Assembly: GCF_907164915.1 (NCBI RefSeq)
Contig: NW_025919560.1
Span: 1-64,000 of the forward strand
Source of the DNA: Impatiens glandulifera
Taxonomy: Eukaryota > Streptophyta > Magnoliopsida > Ericales > Balsaminaceae
DNA: 64,000 bases
Direction: 5' to 3'
The notes below the pieces were generated by a model. The model did no database searches. It was given only the letters and a program-made list of their open reading frames with translations, and had not been told where the DNA came from. This document shows positions 47,394 to 61,651 of this stretch, one piece after another (within the stretch, counting starts at the first letter, position 1; the number at the start of each line of letters is the position of its first letter). Made by a program: the position numbers and the translations under genes.

Positions 47394-49714
47394 TATTTTA
47401 TTTAATATATTTATTAACATTTAATCTATATATAAATTATGTTATAGATAGACAAATTTATGGATCGGACTACAGGTAACTTTTTAGTATTACGAGAAGT
47501 TCATAAAGTACAATACAAAATTATTTTAATGAAAAATATATTTATAATTTATAATACACCCTTGCATAATTATCATTCAACAATAGTTTGGTTGTGACTT
47601 CTAATATATATATCTTAGATCCTAGCTAGGGTATGTCATAAGTTTTAACTAGTCTAAGATATATAGTCTGGGCTAGCTAAGGTATTTCATTATTTATATA
47701 AAGGATTATTTTAATTTTATATAATTTTGTATTTTGTATGAAGGTTTTATATAACAGTTAGATAAATTGATTCTTTTCTCTCTTTTGTGCTATTAAAATA
47801 TAGAAGGAAGTTCATGCAAATATATATTGAGAGGCTGAGATTAATAATAATGATATTATTTAGAAATTGTATATCATTATATTGTAATTAATATTACATA
47901 AATATAATCTAGGACGACTATTCTTATTAAACTCTTTATAAGAAAAACACTTTATTTATAAACAAGACTTTGCATTTCATTTCATTAACGTTTCGAATTG
48001 TAATACATTTTCATCCTTTAGCCTCAAATTGAAATTTAAAATACTTAAGCCAATAATAACAAAATTGATCAAGTGCTAATTAAATGCTAGTTATAGCTAT
48101 TGTGGTGCTTGCAAGATCTAATACCACTTCTTAGAATTATTAAATATTAGTTAGAAAGAAAATATTAAGATCATTTATTTTTAAACCAAAAACATATTCT
48201 TGAACAAATTTAAATTACTTAATAAAACAAAATAAATAAAGGTCGGTAACAAAAAGACAAATATATAATATTTTCAACAAATTTGGTAACAAATTAAAGA
48301 TTGTACGTATAAATTGTGAGTGGCTGAGTATTTAATTTTTCATGATGGTGCTTTGTTTCTCACCAATCCAATACTCTAATATGATTTTTTTTAGCCTAGC
48401 TCATCAAGAAAACTAGGAATAATTTTAAGTTTTTGTTACAACTTACAAGTATATATTTATATATATATATATATATATATAATATGTTAATTAATTATAA
48501 AAGGGTAAATTAAAATTTGATGTTTTATTAAAATAATTTTGTACTAATAATATACTTTAGGAATTTCCTACAACATAGATAAGATAAGTATTCACAATCA
48601 AAGTGAATTTTGTACTTTGTTCATCTGCTCTCTCTTAGAGTTCAATGTTTTTGAATGATTTTTTATTATTAAAAAAGTGACTTATGTAATTATTTTATTT
48701 ATAAATCAAAATACTGTAATGTTTTTGATACTAAGTTATTTAAGATTGTTTTAAATAAATGGAAACTAGAAGTATAAGTAAAAGTCATATTTAATTTGAC
48801 CAATTAACAAATTATCTGAACTATTCTTGAGCCTGATCTGTTGCCTAAACTAACCTAATTATTAACTTAATCTTAATTAGCCAAGGACATGCAAACCTAA
48901 TAATCTTCTGAAGTATATATATATATATATATATAGTGGAGTTGGAGAAATTAAGGAAGATGTCTGTCTCCTCCTCTTGCCCGTTTATCAACTAACTTTT
49001 AAATCAAGCCCAAAGCCCAGGATTATATATATATGGTCATTTATCTGCAACCATCGCATCAAATTCCTTATAGAAAAATCACTTTAATTATAAACAGTGT
49101 TTATATGCTTTGAATTTTTGTATGATTGTTTCAAATAGTAATAATCTCAAAACTCATTTTTTAATCCGATCAAATTGAAATTTTAAAATCCTTAACAAAT
49201 AATAAAGTTGATTAAGTGCTCCAAATTCAAAAATGATCTTCCGTATCAATTTTAAATGAAATGAACCATCAAAGTTTATATTAAACAAAATTTTAAAAAA
49301 CATAATTTATTTAAATTCCACAAACCAAATTGACCCTGACCATTTTGTTTGAGCAGCCAGCAGAATAGAAATAAAAAAAGAATGAAAAAAAAAATAGATT
49401 TCACAATTTATAAGAAATGGAAACATTTTAATTTTTTGGCGCTTAATTATTTTGTATCTTAAAATAAAATTTGATGTTTAATTAAATAATTATGTACTTA
49501 TTTATATATTTTCATTAATATATCTAAGAGCATATTTTCATTGATTAACATAAATTTCTTTATTGATTTTTTTTTTAATTTTTAATCCCAAAATTATTTT
49601 GTTTCTTTCAAGTCTTTAATTGTCCGCTTATGTAAATAATATTTCATCGACTACATTGATTCATATTTGATCCAATAATCAATAGACCGTTCACTTATAT
49701 CAATACTACCATAG
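47394..49714. other. AT-rich intergenic DNA, nothing recognised
   Basis: No gene, RNA or mobile element can be supported. Short (TA)n tracts lie near 48,457-48,482 and 48,917-48,936. CTTTATAAGAAAAAC-type and TTAAAATCCTTAA words recur loosely but without clear period. Confidence 0.5.
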
Positions 49715-50953
49715 ATGATCAATTCTTGTAATAGATTGGATTTCTTCAGTAATCCTCAAAAAAAGATGTGTGCATTAAATCTACAAATCATACCTTAAAT
49801 ATGAAAAAAGAAGCATCTATATGAATTTAAGTATTCACAACATTTATAAATATGTCATATACTTTGGGTATGAGATAATATGTATGGTAATCGATGATTG
49901 ATGGGTAATGATTTTTCTTTAACGGTTATACTCTTAAGATATATATTATAGTACAAGTCCTTGTTAAAATTAACATAGTTCAAATTAAATAAATGTTTAA
50001 TTGATCTATTTATACATGCATTTATTCTTTATATATAACATATTTCTTATTCATCAAAATAATTTAGTCGTGCAAATTAAGAAAGCGAAGGATTACATGT
50101 GTGCACGGTGTACGGTGTACGTAGCACACAAATGAGAGACCAACAAAATAATAATTATAAATAATTACATAATTAAACAATCATGAGGTGATAATTTATA
50201 GAGAAAAAAACAATTATTAGGTGAAAATGAGAATAATATTATTTAATTTAATTAGGTAATTATCAAGAAAAAATCTTAAAAAAATACTTTTGAACAAATT
50301 AAAATCATGAGCCATAACATAATCATATTCAAACAAGTCGGTTAAATAGTAAAAGAATCCCCTTCTATGTTTCATATATAACTTATTTTTTAATTATCAA
50401 AATAAATTTGTGCAAATTAAGAAAGATAAGGATTACATGTGCCAACACAATGCAACACGAAAGGAGTATAATCATCATAATCAAATTAACCCAGGACTAG
50501 TGTATCGTTGTCATATCTTCTCAAACAATGTGAAAAAATAGTAGGATTAGTAAGTTGAGTAGTTAATTATTATAGACTGAGTTTCTTTAGTAATCCTCCG
50601 AAAAGATGTGTACGCATTAAATCTACAAATCATACATTAAATGTGAAAAAGATGAATCTATATAAATTTAATTGCTCACGGCATTTATAAATACATCTAA
50701 TGTATGGTAAACAGTGATTGATGGGTAATGGTTTTTCTTTAAAGCTTATACTCTTAAGATCTAAACTATAGTACAAGTCCTTGTTAAAATTACTATAGTT
50801 CAAACTAAATAAATGTTAATTGATCTCTCTATGCATGCATTTATTCTTCACATATAACATATTTTTATTCATCAAAACAAATTATTCGTGCAATTTAAGA
50901 AACTGAAAGATTACAAGTGCCAGCACGGTGTAGCACGAGTGAGAGACCAACAA

Positions 50954-50992
<39 letters not shown>

Positions 50993-52184
50993 GTTACATA
51001 ATTACACAATCATGACATGATAATTAATAGAAAAACTAATTATTAGGTGAATATGAGAATAATATTATGTAATTTAATTAGCTAATTATCCAAAAACAAA
51101 TTTAGCGAATGTGTTTTTGACAAAATTAAAATATGTGCGATAACATAATCAAATTCAAACAAGTCGGTTAAGGAGTCCCTTCTGTCTCCATATTCCTTTG
51201 AAAATGGAGTAGAACACTTAGTACATTGACTCACTTAAGTGATGCATGTTTCATCAAAACATAGTACCGGTTTAGCTAAGAACGACCTATCTAAATCGAA
51301 AAGATTTGGCATAAATTGTAAATACATTAAACATAATTACCATATAGTAAAATTAACACATGCTCGAGATCTTAAAACATATGATTTCATTATAGTTCAT
51401 AAGTGTTGCATTTTGTGCAACTTCATTATTTTTCAGTAAAATGTTACCTAATGTTACCTGATAAGATAATTTAACATGAAATCCACAAATCATACATTAA
51501 ATGTGAAAAAGATGCATCTATATATGCTCACAATATTTGTGGTACGAGATAACTCAAAGATTATAAGTAATGATTTAACAATTATACTCTTAAGATCTAA
51601 ACTATACTATCGTGTTCTTGTTAAAATTTATATAGTTAAAAATAAGCATCATCATGATCAAATTAACCCAGACTAATATGTCGTTGTCATCTCATCTCAA
51701 GCAATGTGAAAAAATAGTAAGAGTATTAAGTTGAGTAGCTAATTGTAATAGATTGGATTTCTTTAGTAATCTTCTAAAAAGATGTGTACGCATTAAATCC
51801 ACGAATCATATCTTAAATATGAAAAAAAATGCATCTATATTAATTTAAGTGTTCACAATATTTATAAATACGTCATGTACTTTCGGTACGAGATAACTCA
51901 AAGAGATACTCTAGTCCACCTCCATTGTCTTATGTATGGTAAACGGTGATCGATGAGTAATGATTTTTCTTGACGGTTATACTCTTAAGATCTAAACTAT
52001 AGTACAAGTCCTTGTTAAAATTAATATAGTTCAAAATAAATAAATTTTTGATTGATCTCCCTATACATGCATTATTCTTAATATATAACATATTTCTTAT
52101 TCATTAAAAAAATTAGTCGTGCAAATTAAAAAAAAATTAAGGATTATATGTGCCAGCACGGTGTAGCACGAGAGAAACCAACAA

Positions 52185-52237
<53 letters not shown>

Positions 52238-53028
52238 GTTACATAATTAAACAATCATGACATGATAATTTAGAAGAAAAAACAATTATTAGATGAAAAT
52301 GAGAATATTATTGTGTAATTTAATTAGCTAATTATCAAGAAAAAAATCTTAAAAATGTGTTTTTGACCAAATTAAAATCATGTGTCATAACATAATCATA
52401 TTCAAACAAGTCGGTTAAATAGTAACTGAAGAAGCCCCTTCTATGTTTCATATATAACTTATTTTTTAATCATCAAAATAAATTTGTGGAAATTAAGAAA
52501 GCGAAGAATTACATGTGCCAGTACAATGTAGCACGAGAGGAGTATAATCATTATGATCAAATTAACCCAGGACTAGTGTGTCGTTGTCATATCTTCTAAA
52601 GCAATGTGAAAAAATAGTAGGAATAGTAAGTTGAGTAGCTAATTACAATAGACTGAGTTTCTTTAGTAATTCTTCAAAAAGATGTGTACGCATTAAATCT
52701 ACAAATCATACCTTAAATGTGAAAAAAATGAATCTATATGAATTTAATTGCTCACAGCATTTATAATTTAAATGATGTATGGTAAACCGTGATTGATGGG
52801 CAATGGTTTTTCTTTGACGGTTATACTTTTCAGATCTAACCTATAGTACAAGTCCTTGTTAAAATTAATATAGTTCAAACTAAAAAAATGTTAATTGATC
52901 TCTCTATGCATGCATTTATTCTTCATATATAACATATTTTTATTCATCAAAACAAATTAGTCGTGCAATTTAAGAAACTGAAAGATTACAAGTGTCAGCA
53001 CGGTGTAGCACGAGGGAGAGACCAACAA

Positions 53029-53075
<47 letters not shown>

Positions 53076-56000
53076 GTTACATAATTACACAATCATGAGA
53101 CGATAATTAATAGAAAAAACTAATTATTAGGTGAATATGAGAATAATATTATGTAATTTAATTAGTTAATTATCCAAAAACAAATTAAGCGAATGTGTTT
53201 TTGACAAAATTAAAATGATGTGCGATAACATAATCAAATTCAAACAAGTCGGTTAAGGAGCCCCTTCTATCTCCATATTCCTTTGAAAATGAAGTAGAAC
53301 ACTTAGTACATTGACTCACTTAAGTGATGCATGTTTCATCAAAACATAGTACCGGTTTAGCTAAGAACGACCTATCTAAATCGAAAAGATTTGGCCTAAA
53401 TTGTAAATACATTAAACATAATTACCATATAGTAAAATTAACACATGCTCGAGATCTTAAAACATATGATTTCATTATAGTTCATAAGTGTTGCATATTG
53501 TGCAACTTCATTATTTTTCTGTAAAATGTTACCTAATGTTACCTGATAAGATAATTTAACATGAAATCCACAAATCATACATTAAATGTGAAAAAGATGC
53601 ATCTATATATGCTCACAACATTTGTGGTATGAAATAACTCAAAGATTATAAGTAATGATTTAACAATTATACTCTTAAGATCTAAACTATATTATCGTGT
53701 TCTTGTTAAAATTTATATAGTTAAAAATAAGCATCATCGTGATCAAATTAACCCAGACTAATATGTCGTTGTCATCTCATCTCAAGCAATGTGAAAAAAT
53801 AGTAGGAATATTAAGTTGAGTAGCTGATTGTAATAGATTGGATTTCTTTAGTAATCTTCTAAAAAGATGTGTACGCATCAAATCCACGAATCATACCTTA
53901 AATATGAAAAAAAAGCATCTATATTAATTTAAGTGTTCACAATATTTATAAATATGTCATGTACTTCCGGTCGAGATAACTCAAAGAGATACTCTAGTCC
54001 ACCTCCATTGTCTTATGTATGGTAAACGGTGATCGATGAGTAATGATTTTTCTTGACGGTTATACTCTTAAGATCTAAACTATAGTACAAGTCCTTGTTA
54101 AAATTAATATAGTTCAAAATAAATAAATGTTTTATTGATCTCCTATACATGAATTTATTCTTCATATATAACATATTTCTTATTCATTAAAAAAATTAGT
54201 CGTGCAAATTAAAAAAATTAAGGATTATATGTGCCACCACGGTGTAGCACGAGAGAAACCAACAAAATAATAATAATAATAATAATAAATAGTTACATAA
54301 TTAAACAATCATGACATGATAATTTAGAAGAAAAAAACAATTATTAGATGAAAATGAGAATATTATTGTGTAATTTAATTAGCTAATTATCAAGAAAAAA
54401 ATCTTAAAAATGTGTTTTTGACCAAATTAAAATCATGTGCCATAACATAATCATATTCAAACAAGTCAAACAAGTCGGTTAAATAGTAACTGAAGAAGCC
54501 CCTTCTATGTTTCATATATAAATTATTTTTTAATCATCAAATTAAATTTGTGGAAATTAAGAAAGTGAAGAATTACATGTGCCAGTACAATGTAGCACGA
54601 GAGGAGTGTAATCATTATGATCAAATTAACCCAGGACTAGTGTGTCGTTGTCATATCTTCTCAAGCAATGTGAAAAAATAGTAGGAATAGTAAGTTGAGT
54701 AGCTAATTACTATAGACTGAGTTTCTTTAGTAATCCTTCGAAAAGATGTGTACGCATTAAATCTACAAATCATACCTTAAATTTGAAAAAAGATGAATCT
54801 ATATGAATTTAATTGCTCACAGTATTTATAATTATGTCTAATGTATGGTAAACGGTGATTGATGGGTAATGGTTTTTCTTTGACGGTTATACTTTTCAAA
54901 TCTAAACTATAATACAAGTCCTTGTTAAAATTAATATAGTTCAAACTAAATAAATGTTAATTGATCTCTCTATGCATGCATTTATTCTTCATATATAACA
55001 TATTTTTATTCATCAAAACAAATTAATCGTTCAATTTATGAAACTAAAAGATTAGAAGTGCCAGCACGGTGTAGCACGAGGGAGAGACCAACAAAATAAT
55101 AATAATAATAATAAATAGTTACATAATTACACAATCATGACATGATAATTAATAGAAAAAAACTAATTATTAGGTGAATATGAGAATAATATTTTGTAAT
55201 TTAATTAGCTAATTATCCAAAAACAAATATAGCGAATGTCATTTTGACAAAATTAAAATGATGTGCCATAATATAATAATATTCAAACAAGTCGGTTAAA
55301 TAGTAACCGAAGGAGTCCCTATTATCTCCATATTCCTTTGAAATTGGCGTAGAACACTTAGTACATTACTCACTTAAGTGATGCATGTTTCATCAAAACA
55401 TAGTACCGGTTTAGCTAAGGACGACCTATCTAAATCGAAAATGTTAAGCCTAAATTGTATATATATTAATCAAAATTACTATAGAATAAAATTAACACAT
55501 GCTCGAGATCTTAAAACATATGATTTCATTATAGTTCATAAGTGTTGTATATTGTGCAACTTCATTATTTTTCTGTAAAATGTTACCTAATGTTACATGA
55601 TAGGATAATTTAGCACGAAATCGACAAATCATAAATTAAATGTGAAAAAGGTGCATCTATATATATATATATGCTCACAACATTTATGTTAAGAGATAAC
55701 TCAAAAATTCTAAGTAATGATTTAACAATTATACTCTTAAGATATAAACTATACTACGAGTTCTTGTTAAAATTTATATAGTTAAAAATAAATAAATGTT
55801 TAATGGATCTCTATGCATGCATTTATGTTTCATATATAACTTATTTCTTAATCATCAAAACAAATTAGTTGTGCAAATTAAGAAAATGAAGAATTGCATG
55901 TGTCAGCACGATGTGGCACGAGAGGAGTATACACAACATATGCATCATCATGATCAAATTAACCCAGACTAGTGTGTCGTTGTCATCTCATCTCAAGCAA

Positions 56001-57068
56001 TGTGAAAAAATAGTAGGAATATTAAGTTGAGAAGCTAATTGAATAGATTGGGTTTCTTTAGTAATCTTCTGAAAAGATGTGTACGCATTACATCCATGTA
56101 TCATACCTTAAATGTTTAATTGATCTCTCTATACATGCATTTATTCTTCATATATAACATATTTCTTATTCATTAAAAAATTAGTCGTGCAAATTAAGAA
56201 ACTGAAGGATTATATGTGCCAGCACGGTGTAGCACGGGAGATACCAACAAAATAATAATAATACTAATAAATAGTTACATAATTAAACAATCATGACATG
56301 ATAATTTAAAAGAAAAAAACAATTATTAGATGAAAATGAGAATAATATTGTGTAATTTAATTAGTTAATTATCAAGAAAAAATCTTGAAAATGTGTTTTT
56401 GACCAAATTAAAATCATGTGCCATAACATAATCATATTCAAACAAGTCGGTTAAATAGTAACTGAAGAAGCCCCTTCTATGTTTCATATATAACTTATTT
56501 TTTAATCATCAAAATAAATTTGTGGAAATTAAGAAAGTGAAGAATTACATGTGCCAGTACAATGTAGCACGAGAGGAGTATAATCATTATGATCAAATTA
56601 ACCCAGGACTAGTGTGTCGTTGTCATATCTTCTCAAGCAATATGAAGAAAATAGTAGGAATAGTAAGTTGAGTAGCTAATTACTATAGACTGAGTTTCTT
56701 TAGTAATCCTTCGAAAAGATGTGTACGCATTAAATCTACAAATCATACCTTAAATTTGAAAAAAGATGAATCTATATGAATTTAATTGCTCACAGTATTT
56801 ATAATTACGTCTAATGTATGGTAAACGGTGATTGATGGGTAATGGTTTTTCTTTGACGGTTATACTTTTCAAATCTAAACTATAATACAAGTCCTTGTTA
56901 AAATTAATATAGTTCAAACTAAATAAATGTTAATTGATCTCTCTATGCATGCATTTATTCTTCATATATAACATATTTTTATTCATCAAAAACAAATTAG
57001 TTGTTCAATTTATGAAACTAAAAGATTACAAGTGCCAGCACGGTGTAGCACGAGGGAGAGACCAACAA

Positions 57069-57109
<41 letters not shown>

Positions 57110-60100
57110 GTTACATAATTACACAATCATGACATGATAATTAATAGAAAAAAACTAATTATTAGGTGAATATGAGAATAATATATTGTAATTTAATTAG
57201 CTAATTATCCAAAAACAAATATAGCGAATGTCTTTTTGACAAAATTAAAATGATGTGCCATAATATAATAATATTCAAACAAGTCGGTTAAATAGTAACC
57301 GAAGGAGTCCCTATTATCTCCATATTCCTTTGAAATTGGCGTAGAACACTTAGTACATTACTCACTTAAGTGATGCATGTTTCATCAAAACATAGTACCG
57401 GTTTAGCTAAGGACGACCTATCTAAATCGAAAATGTTAAGCCTAAATTGTATATATATTAATCAAAATTACTATAGAATAAAATTAACACATGCTCGAGA
57501 TCTTAAAACATATGATTTCATTATAGTTCATAAGTGTTGTATATTGTGCAACTTCATTATTTTTCTGTAAAATGTTACCTAATGTTACCTGATAGGATAA
57601 TTTAGCACGAAATCCACAAATCATAAATTAAATGTGAAAAAGATGCATCTATATATATATGCTCACAACATTTATGTTAAGAGATAACTCAAAAATTCTA
57701 AGTAATGATTTAACAATTATACTCTTAAGATATAAACTATACTACGAGTTCTTGTTAAAATTTATATAGTTAAAAATAAATAAATGTTTAATGGATCTCT
57801 ATGCATGCATTTATGTTTCATATATAACTTATTTCTTAATCATCAAAACAAATTAGTTGTGCAAATTAAGAAAATGAAGAATTGCATGTGTCAGCACAAT
57901 GTGGCACGAGAGGAGTATACACAACATATGCATCATCATGATCAAATTAACCCAGACTAGTGTGTCATTGTCATCTCATCTCAAGCAATGTGAAAAAATA
58001 GTAGGAATATTAAGTTGAGAAGCTAATTGAATAGATTGGGTTTCTTTAGTAATTTTCTGAAAAGATGTGTACGCATTAAATCCATGTATCATACCTTAAA
58101 TGTTTAATTGATCTCTCTATACATGCATTTATTCTTCATATATAACATATTTCTTATTCATTAAAAAAATTAGTCGTGTAAATTAAGAAACTAAAGGATT
58201 ATATGTGCCAGCACGGTGTAGCACGGGAGAGACCAACAAAATAATAATAATACTAATAAATAGTTACATAATTAAACAATCATGACATGATAATTTAAAA
58301 GAAAAAAACAATTATTAGATGAAAATGAGAATAATATTGTGTAATTTAATTAGTTAATTATCAAGAAAAATTCTTGAAAATGTGTTTTTGACCAAATTAA
58401 AATCATGTGCCATAACATAATCATATTCAAACAAGTCGGTTAAATAGTAAAAGAAGCCCTTTCTATGTTTCATATATAACTTATTTTTTAATTATCAAAA
58501 TAAATTTGTGCAAATTAAGAAAGATAAGGATTACATGTGCCAACACAATGCAACACGAAAGGAGTATAATCATCATAATCAAATTAACCCAGGACTAGTG
58601 TATCGTTGTCATATCTTCTCAAACAATGTGAAAAAATAGTAGGATTAGTAAGTTGAGTAGTTAATTATTATAAACTGAGTTTCTTTAGTAATCCTCCGAA
58701 AAGATGTGTACGCATTAAATCTACAAATCATACCTTAAATGTGAAAAAGATGAATCTATATTACAAGTTCTTGTTAAAATTTATATAGTTAAAAATAAAT
58801 AAATGTTTCATATATAACTTATTTCTTAATCATCAAAACAAATTAGTTATGCAAATTAAGAAAATAAAGAATTACATGTGTCAGCACGATGTGGCACGAG
58901 AGGAGTATACACAATATATGCATCATCAATGTGAAAAAATTGTAGAAATATTAAGTTGAATAGCTAATTGTAATAGATTGGGTTTCTTTAGGAATCTTCT
59001 GAAAAGATGTGTACGCATTAAATCCATGTATCATATCTTAAATGTTTAATTGATCTCTCTTACATGCATTTATTCTTCATATATAACATATTTTTTATTC
59101 ATTAAAAAAATTAGTCGTGCAAATTAAGAAAGTGAAGATTTACATGTGTCAGCACGGTGTAGCACGAGAGACCAACAAAATAATAATAATAATAATAATA
59201 ATAATTAGTTACATAATTTAACAATCATGAGATGATAATTTAGAAGAAAAAAACTATTATTAAATGAAAATAATAATAATATTGTGTAATTTAATTAGCT
59301 AATTATCCAAAAATAAATATCTTGAAAAAATGTTTTTGACCAAATTAAAATCATGTGCCATAACATAATTATATTCAAATAAGTTGGTTAAATAGTAACT
59401 GGAAGAGCCCCTTCTATGTTTCTTATATAACTTATTTTTTAATCATCAAAATAAATTAGTTGTGCAAATTAAGAAAGTGAAGGATTACATGTGACGGCAC
59501 GATGTAGCACGAGAGGAATATACACAACATATGCATCATCATGATCAAATTAACCTAGGACTAGTGTGTCGTTGTCAACTCTTCTCAAAAATTGTGAAAA
59601 TTAGTCGGAATAGTAAGTTGAGTAGCTAATTGTAATAGATTGGATTTTTTAGTAATTTTCCAAAAGATGTGTACGCAATAAATCCACAAATCATACCTTA
59701 AATAAAAAAGATCATCTATATGAATTTAAGTGCTCACAACATTTATAAATACATCATTTACTTTCGTACGAGATAACTCAAAGAGGTACCCTAGTCCACC
59801 TCCATTATCTGATGTATGGTAAACGGTGATTGATGGGTAATGATTTTTCTTTGAGGGTTATAATCTTAAGATCTAAACTATAGTACAAGTTCTTGTTAAA
59901 ATTAATAGAGTTCAAATTAAATAAATGTTTAATTGATATATACATGCATTTATTCTTCATATATAACATATTTCTTTTCATCAAAACAAATTAGTCGTAA
60001 ACAATCGTGACATAATTATTTAGAAAAAAAATTATTAGGTGAAAATGCGTATAATTTTATGTAATTTAATTAGTTAATTTTCTAGAAAAAATCTTGAAAG

Positions 60101-60290
60101 AGTGTTTTTGACCAAATTAAAATCATGTGCCATAACATAATCATATTCAAATGAGTCGGTTAAATAGTAACTGAAGGAGCCCCTTCTATGTTTCATATGT
60201 AACTTACTTTTTAAACATCAAAATAAATTAGTTGTGCAAATTAAGAAAGTGAAGTATTACATGTGCCAACACGATGTAGCACGAGAGGAG
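49715..60290 (+). repeat. Satellite array 2: ~2.0-2.1-kb composite units
   Basis: CACTTAAGTGATGCATGTTT lies at 51,232, 53,317, 55,371 and 57,363, giving periods of 2,085, 2,054 and 1,992 bp. Each unit contains several related sub-blocks: the CATAGTACCGGTTTAGCTAA block, a CATCATCATGATCAAATTAA / GTGTCGTTGTCATCTC block, two or more (AAT)n-bearing sub-monomers and a TGTCATATCTTCT variant. The sub-monomer around 50,640-51,230 (and its homologues one period on) is the monomer of array 1. Copies at 51.2 and 53.3 kb resemble each other most, as do those at 55.4 and 57.4 kb, whereas 50.35-50.74 kb closely resembles 58.45-58.76 kb. From about 58.75 kb the units become shortened and rearranged. The copia element interrupts the family at 60,291. 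Confidence 0.93.
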
Positions 60291-60618
60291 TGTTAGGAAA
60301 AACCCTGACAGAAACACAAAAGAAGAAAACAAACTGAAAGAACACTAACAGAATTTTATAACGGAGTTCGGCCAAAATGTTGCCTACGTCTCCGAGCACT
60401 AAGGCTATCAATTAATAAGGAAGAGAGATACAAATATTGGGTGCAATAAACCAAAAAGGGGAGAGTTTCTTTTATACACTAAGAAACTTCCCCAACTCCC
60501 ATCATCTTTCGATGTGAGATTTATGCTAATTATGAATATAATTTCTTTTATTTACTAAGAAACTTCTTTCACTCCCATTATCTTCCGATGTGGGATTCTA
60601 ATTGTGCCAAAAACAACA
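60291..60618 (-). repeat. 3' LTR of the copia element
   Basis: 328 bp, starting TGTTAGGA and ending CAACA on the plus strand (TGTT...AACA termini). The minus strand has a TATAAAAG box at 60,476-60,469, the likely LTR promoter core. Over the 131 bp that can be compared, it differs from the other LTR at roughly eight positions, including one indel, all in the first 75 bp, which points to an insertion that is not very recent. Confidence 0.9.
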
Positions 60619-60631
60619 AATCTCCACATTG
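60619..60631 (-). other. Polypurine tract region
   Basis: Minus-strand AATGTGGAGATTT directly precedes the 3' LTR. A GTGGAGAT tract at this position is the usual plus-strand primer site of plant copia elements. Confidence 0.7.
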
Positions 60632-60709
60632 GCATAATATCCAAATAATAATCTTCAATATTAAAAAATAATCCTTCAGTGCTTCCAATTGACGCTCTTC
60701 AGCGCCGAC

Positions 60710-61651
60710 TCAAACGCGGAAGATGTTTACCAAATCTAAACAATTATATTTGGTTTTCCCCATGTCTTTCATCTCGAACTCATTACCCAATTGAGCCTTC
60801 AATTTGTCAACATCATATTGGTTCTTTGATGCTATCAACATATCATCAACGTATAAGACTAGATAGATGTAAGACTCATCTTGCAATTTGCGCAAATACA
60901 CACATGAACTGAATCTGCTTCTTGTGTACTTGTGCTCCATCATAAACTTGTCAAGTCGCTTGTACCATTGTCTCGACGATTGCTTCAACCTGTACAATAA
61001 TCTGTTCAACTTGCAAACCCAATTTTCTTTATCAGCAACATTAAATTCATCTGGTTGATAAATTTAGATTTCCTCGTTCAAATGATTGTGTATGTCTGCG
61101 GTCTTCACATCTGGTTGAGCTAGCTCCAAATTCATCTGCGCTACCAAGGACAACAAAATTCCAATGAAAGAGTGTTTAACAATAGGAGAAAGTACCTCAT
61201 TATAATCACTTTCTACCTTCTGAGCGTAGTTTTTAGCTACCAATTTTGCCTTGTAGCGAACATCAAATTTTTCGGAAAATCCTTCTTTCTTAGCAAAGAT
61301 CCATTTACCACCAATAGCCTTCTTCCCTTTTCGTAGATGCGTCAACTTGCATGTCTCATTCTTCTGAATAGATTGCATCTCATCTTCCATAACACCTCTC
61401 CTTTTTCCATTTTCAGTATTTCGACTGACATTTGAAAAGGTGGATGGAACATCATCTACGACTAGAAGTGCATAGGCCGCCATGTCAACAAACCGACCTG
61501 GTTTTTGAATAACTCGTCTTGGCCTATTCACAGCAATTGATTCACTTTGTTCTAAAGGTTCTTGGGTCAGAACCTCTTCCTCATTTAACTCTTCGTCTGT
61601 CGTCGGAGAGTCACTTCTAGTTGGGCTTATCTTTATCTGCTCAAACTCCAC
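60710..61651 (-). pseudogene. Copia reverse transcriptase region (RVT_2), broken, RNase H missing
   Basis: Two open stretches in one frame, 61,651-61,064 and 61,063-60,710, separated by a TAA directly after LNEEI. The N-terminal part has the GKKAIGGKWIF and YKAKLVAKNYAQ segments. The first catalytic Asp lies in QPDVKTA (61,111-61,109), although the following residues (DIHN) depart from the usual pattern. The C-terminal part keeps LYRLKQSSRQWYKR and the YVDD catalytic box (Asp codons 60,847-60,842). After FEMKDMG (about 60,740) similarity stops and the sequence runs within about 100 bp to the polypurine tract, so the rest of the reverse transcriptase and all of RNase H (normally around 1 kb) are deleted. 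The enzyme would copy retrotransposon RNA into DNA. This copy cannot. Confidence 0.9.

Noticed and set aside
51239..57570. Four plus-strand 66-codon frames (MMHVSSKHSTGLAK...)
   Set aside because: They recur once per 2-kb satellite unit. Array-edge and dispersed homologues lack the ATG or are interrupted, and the composition is that of the satellite.
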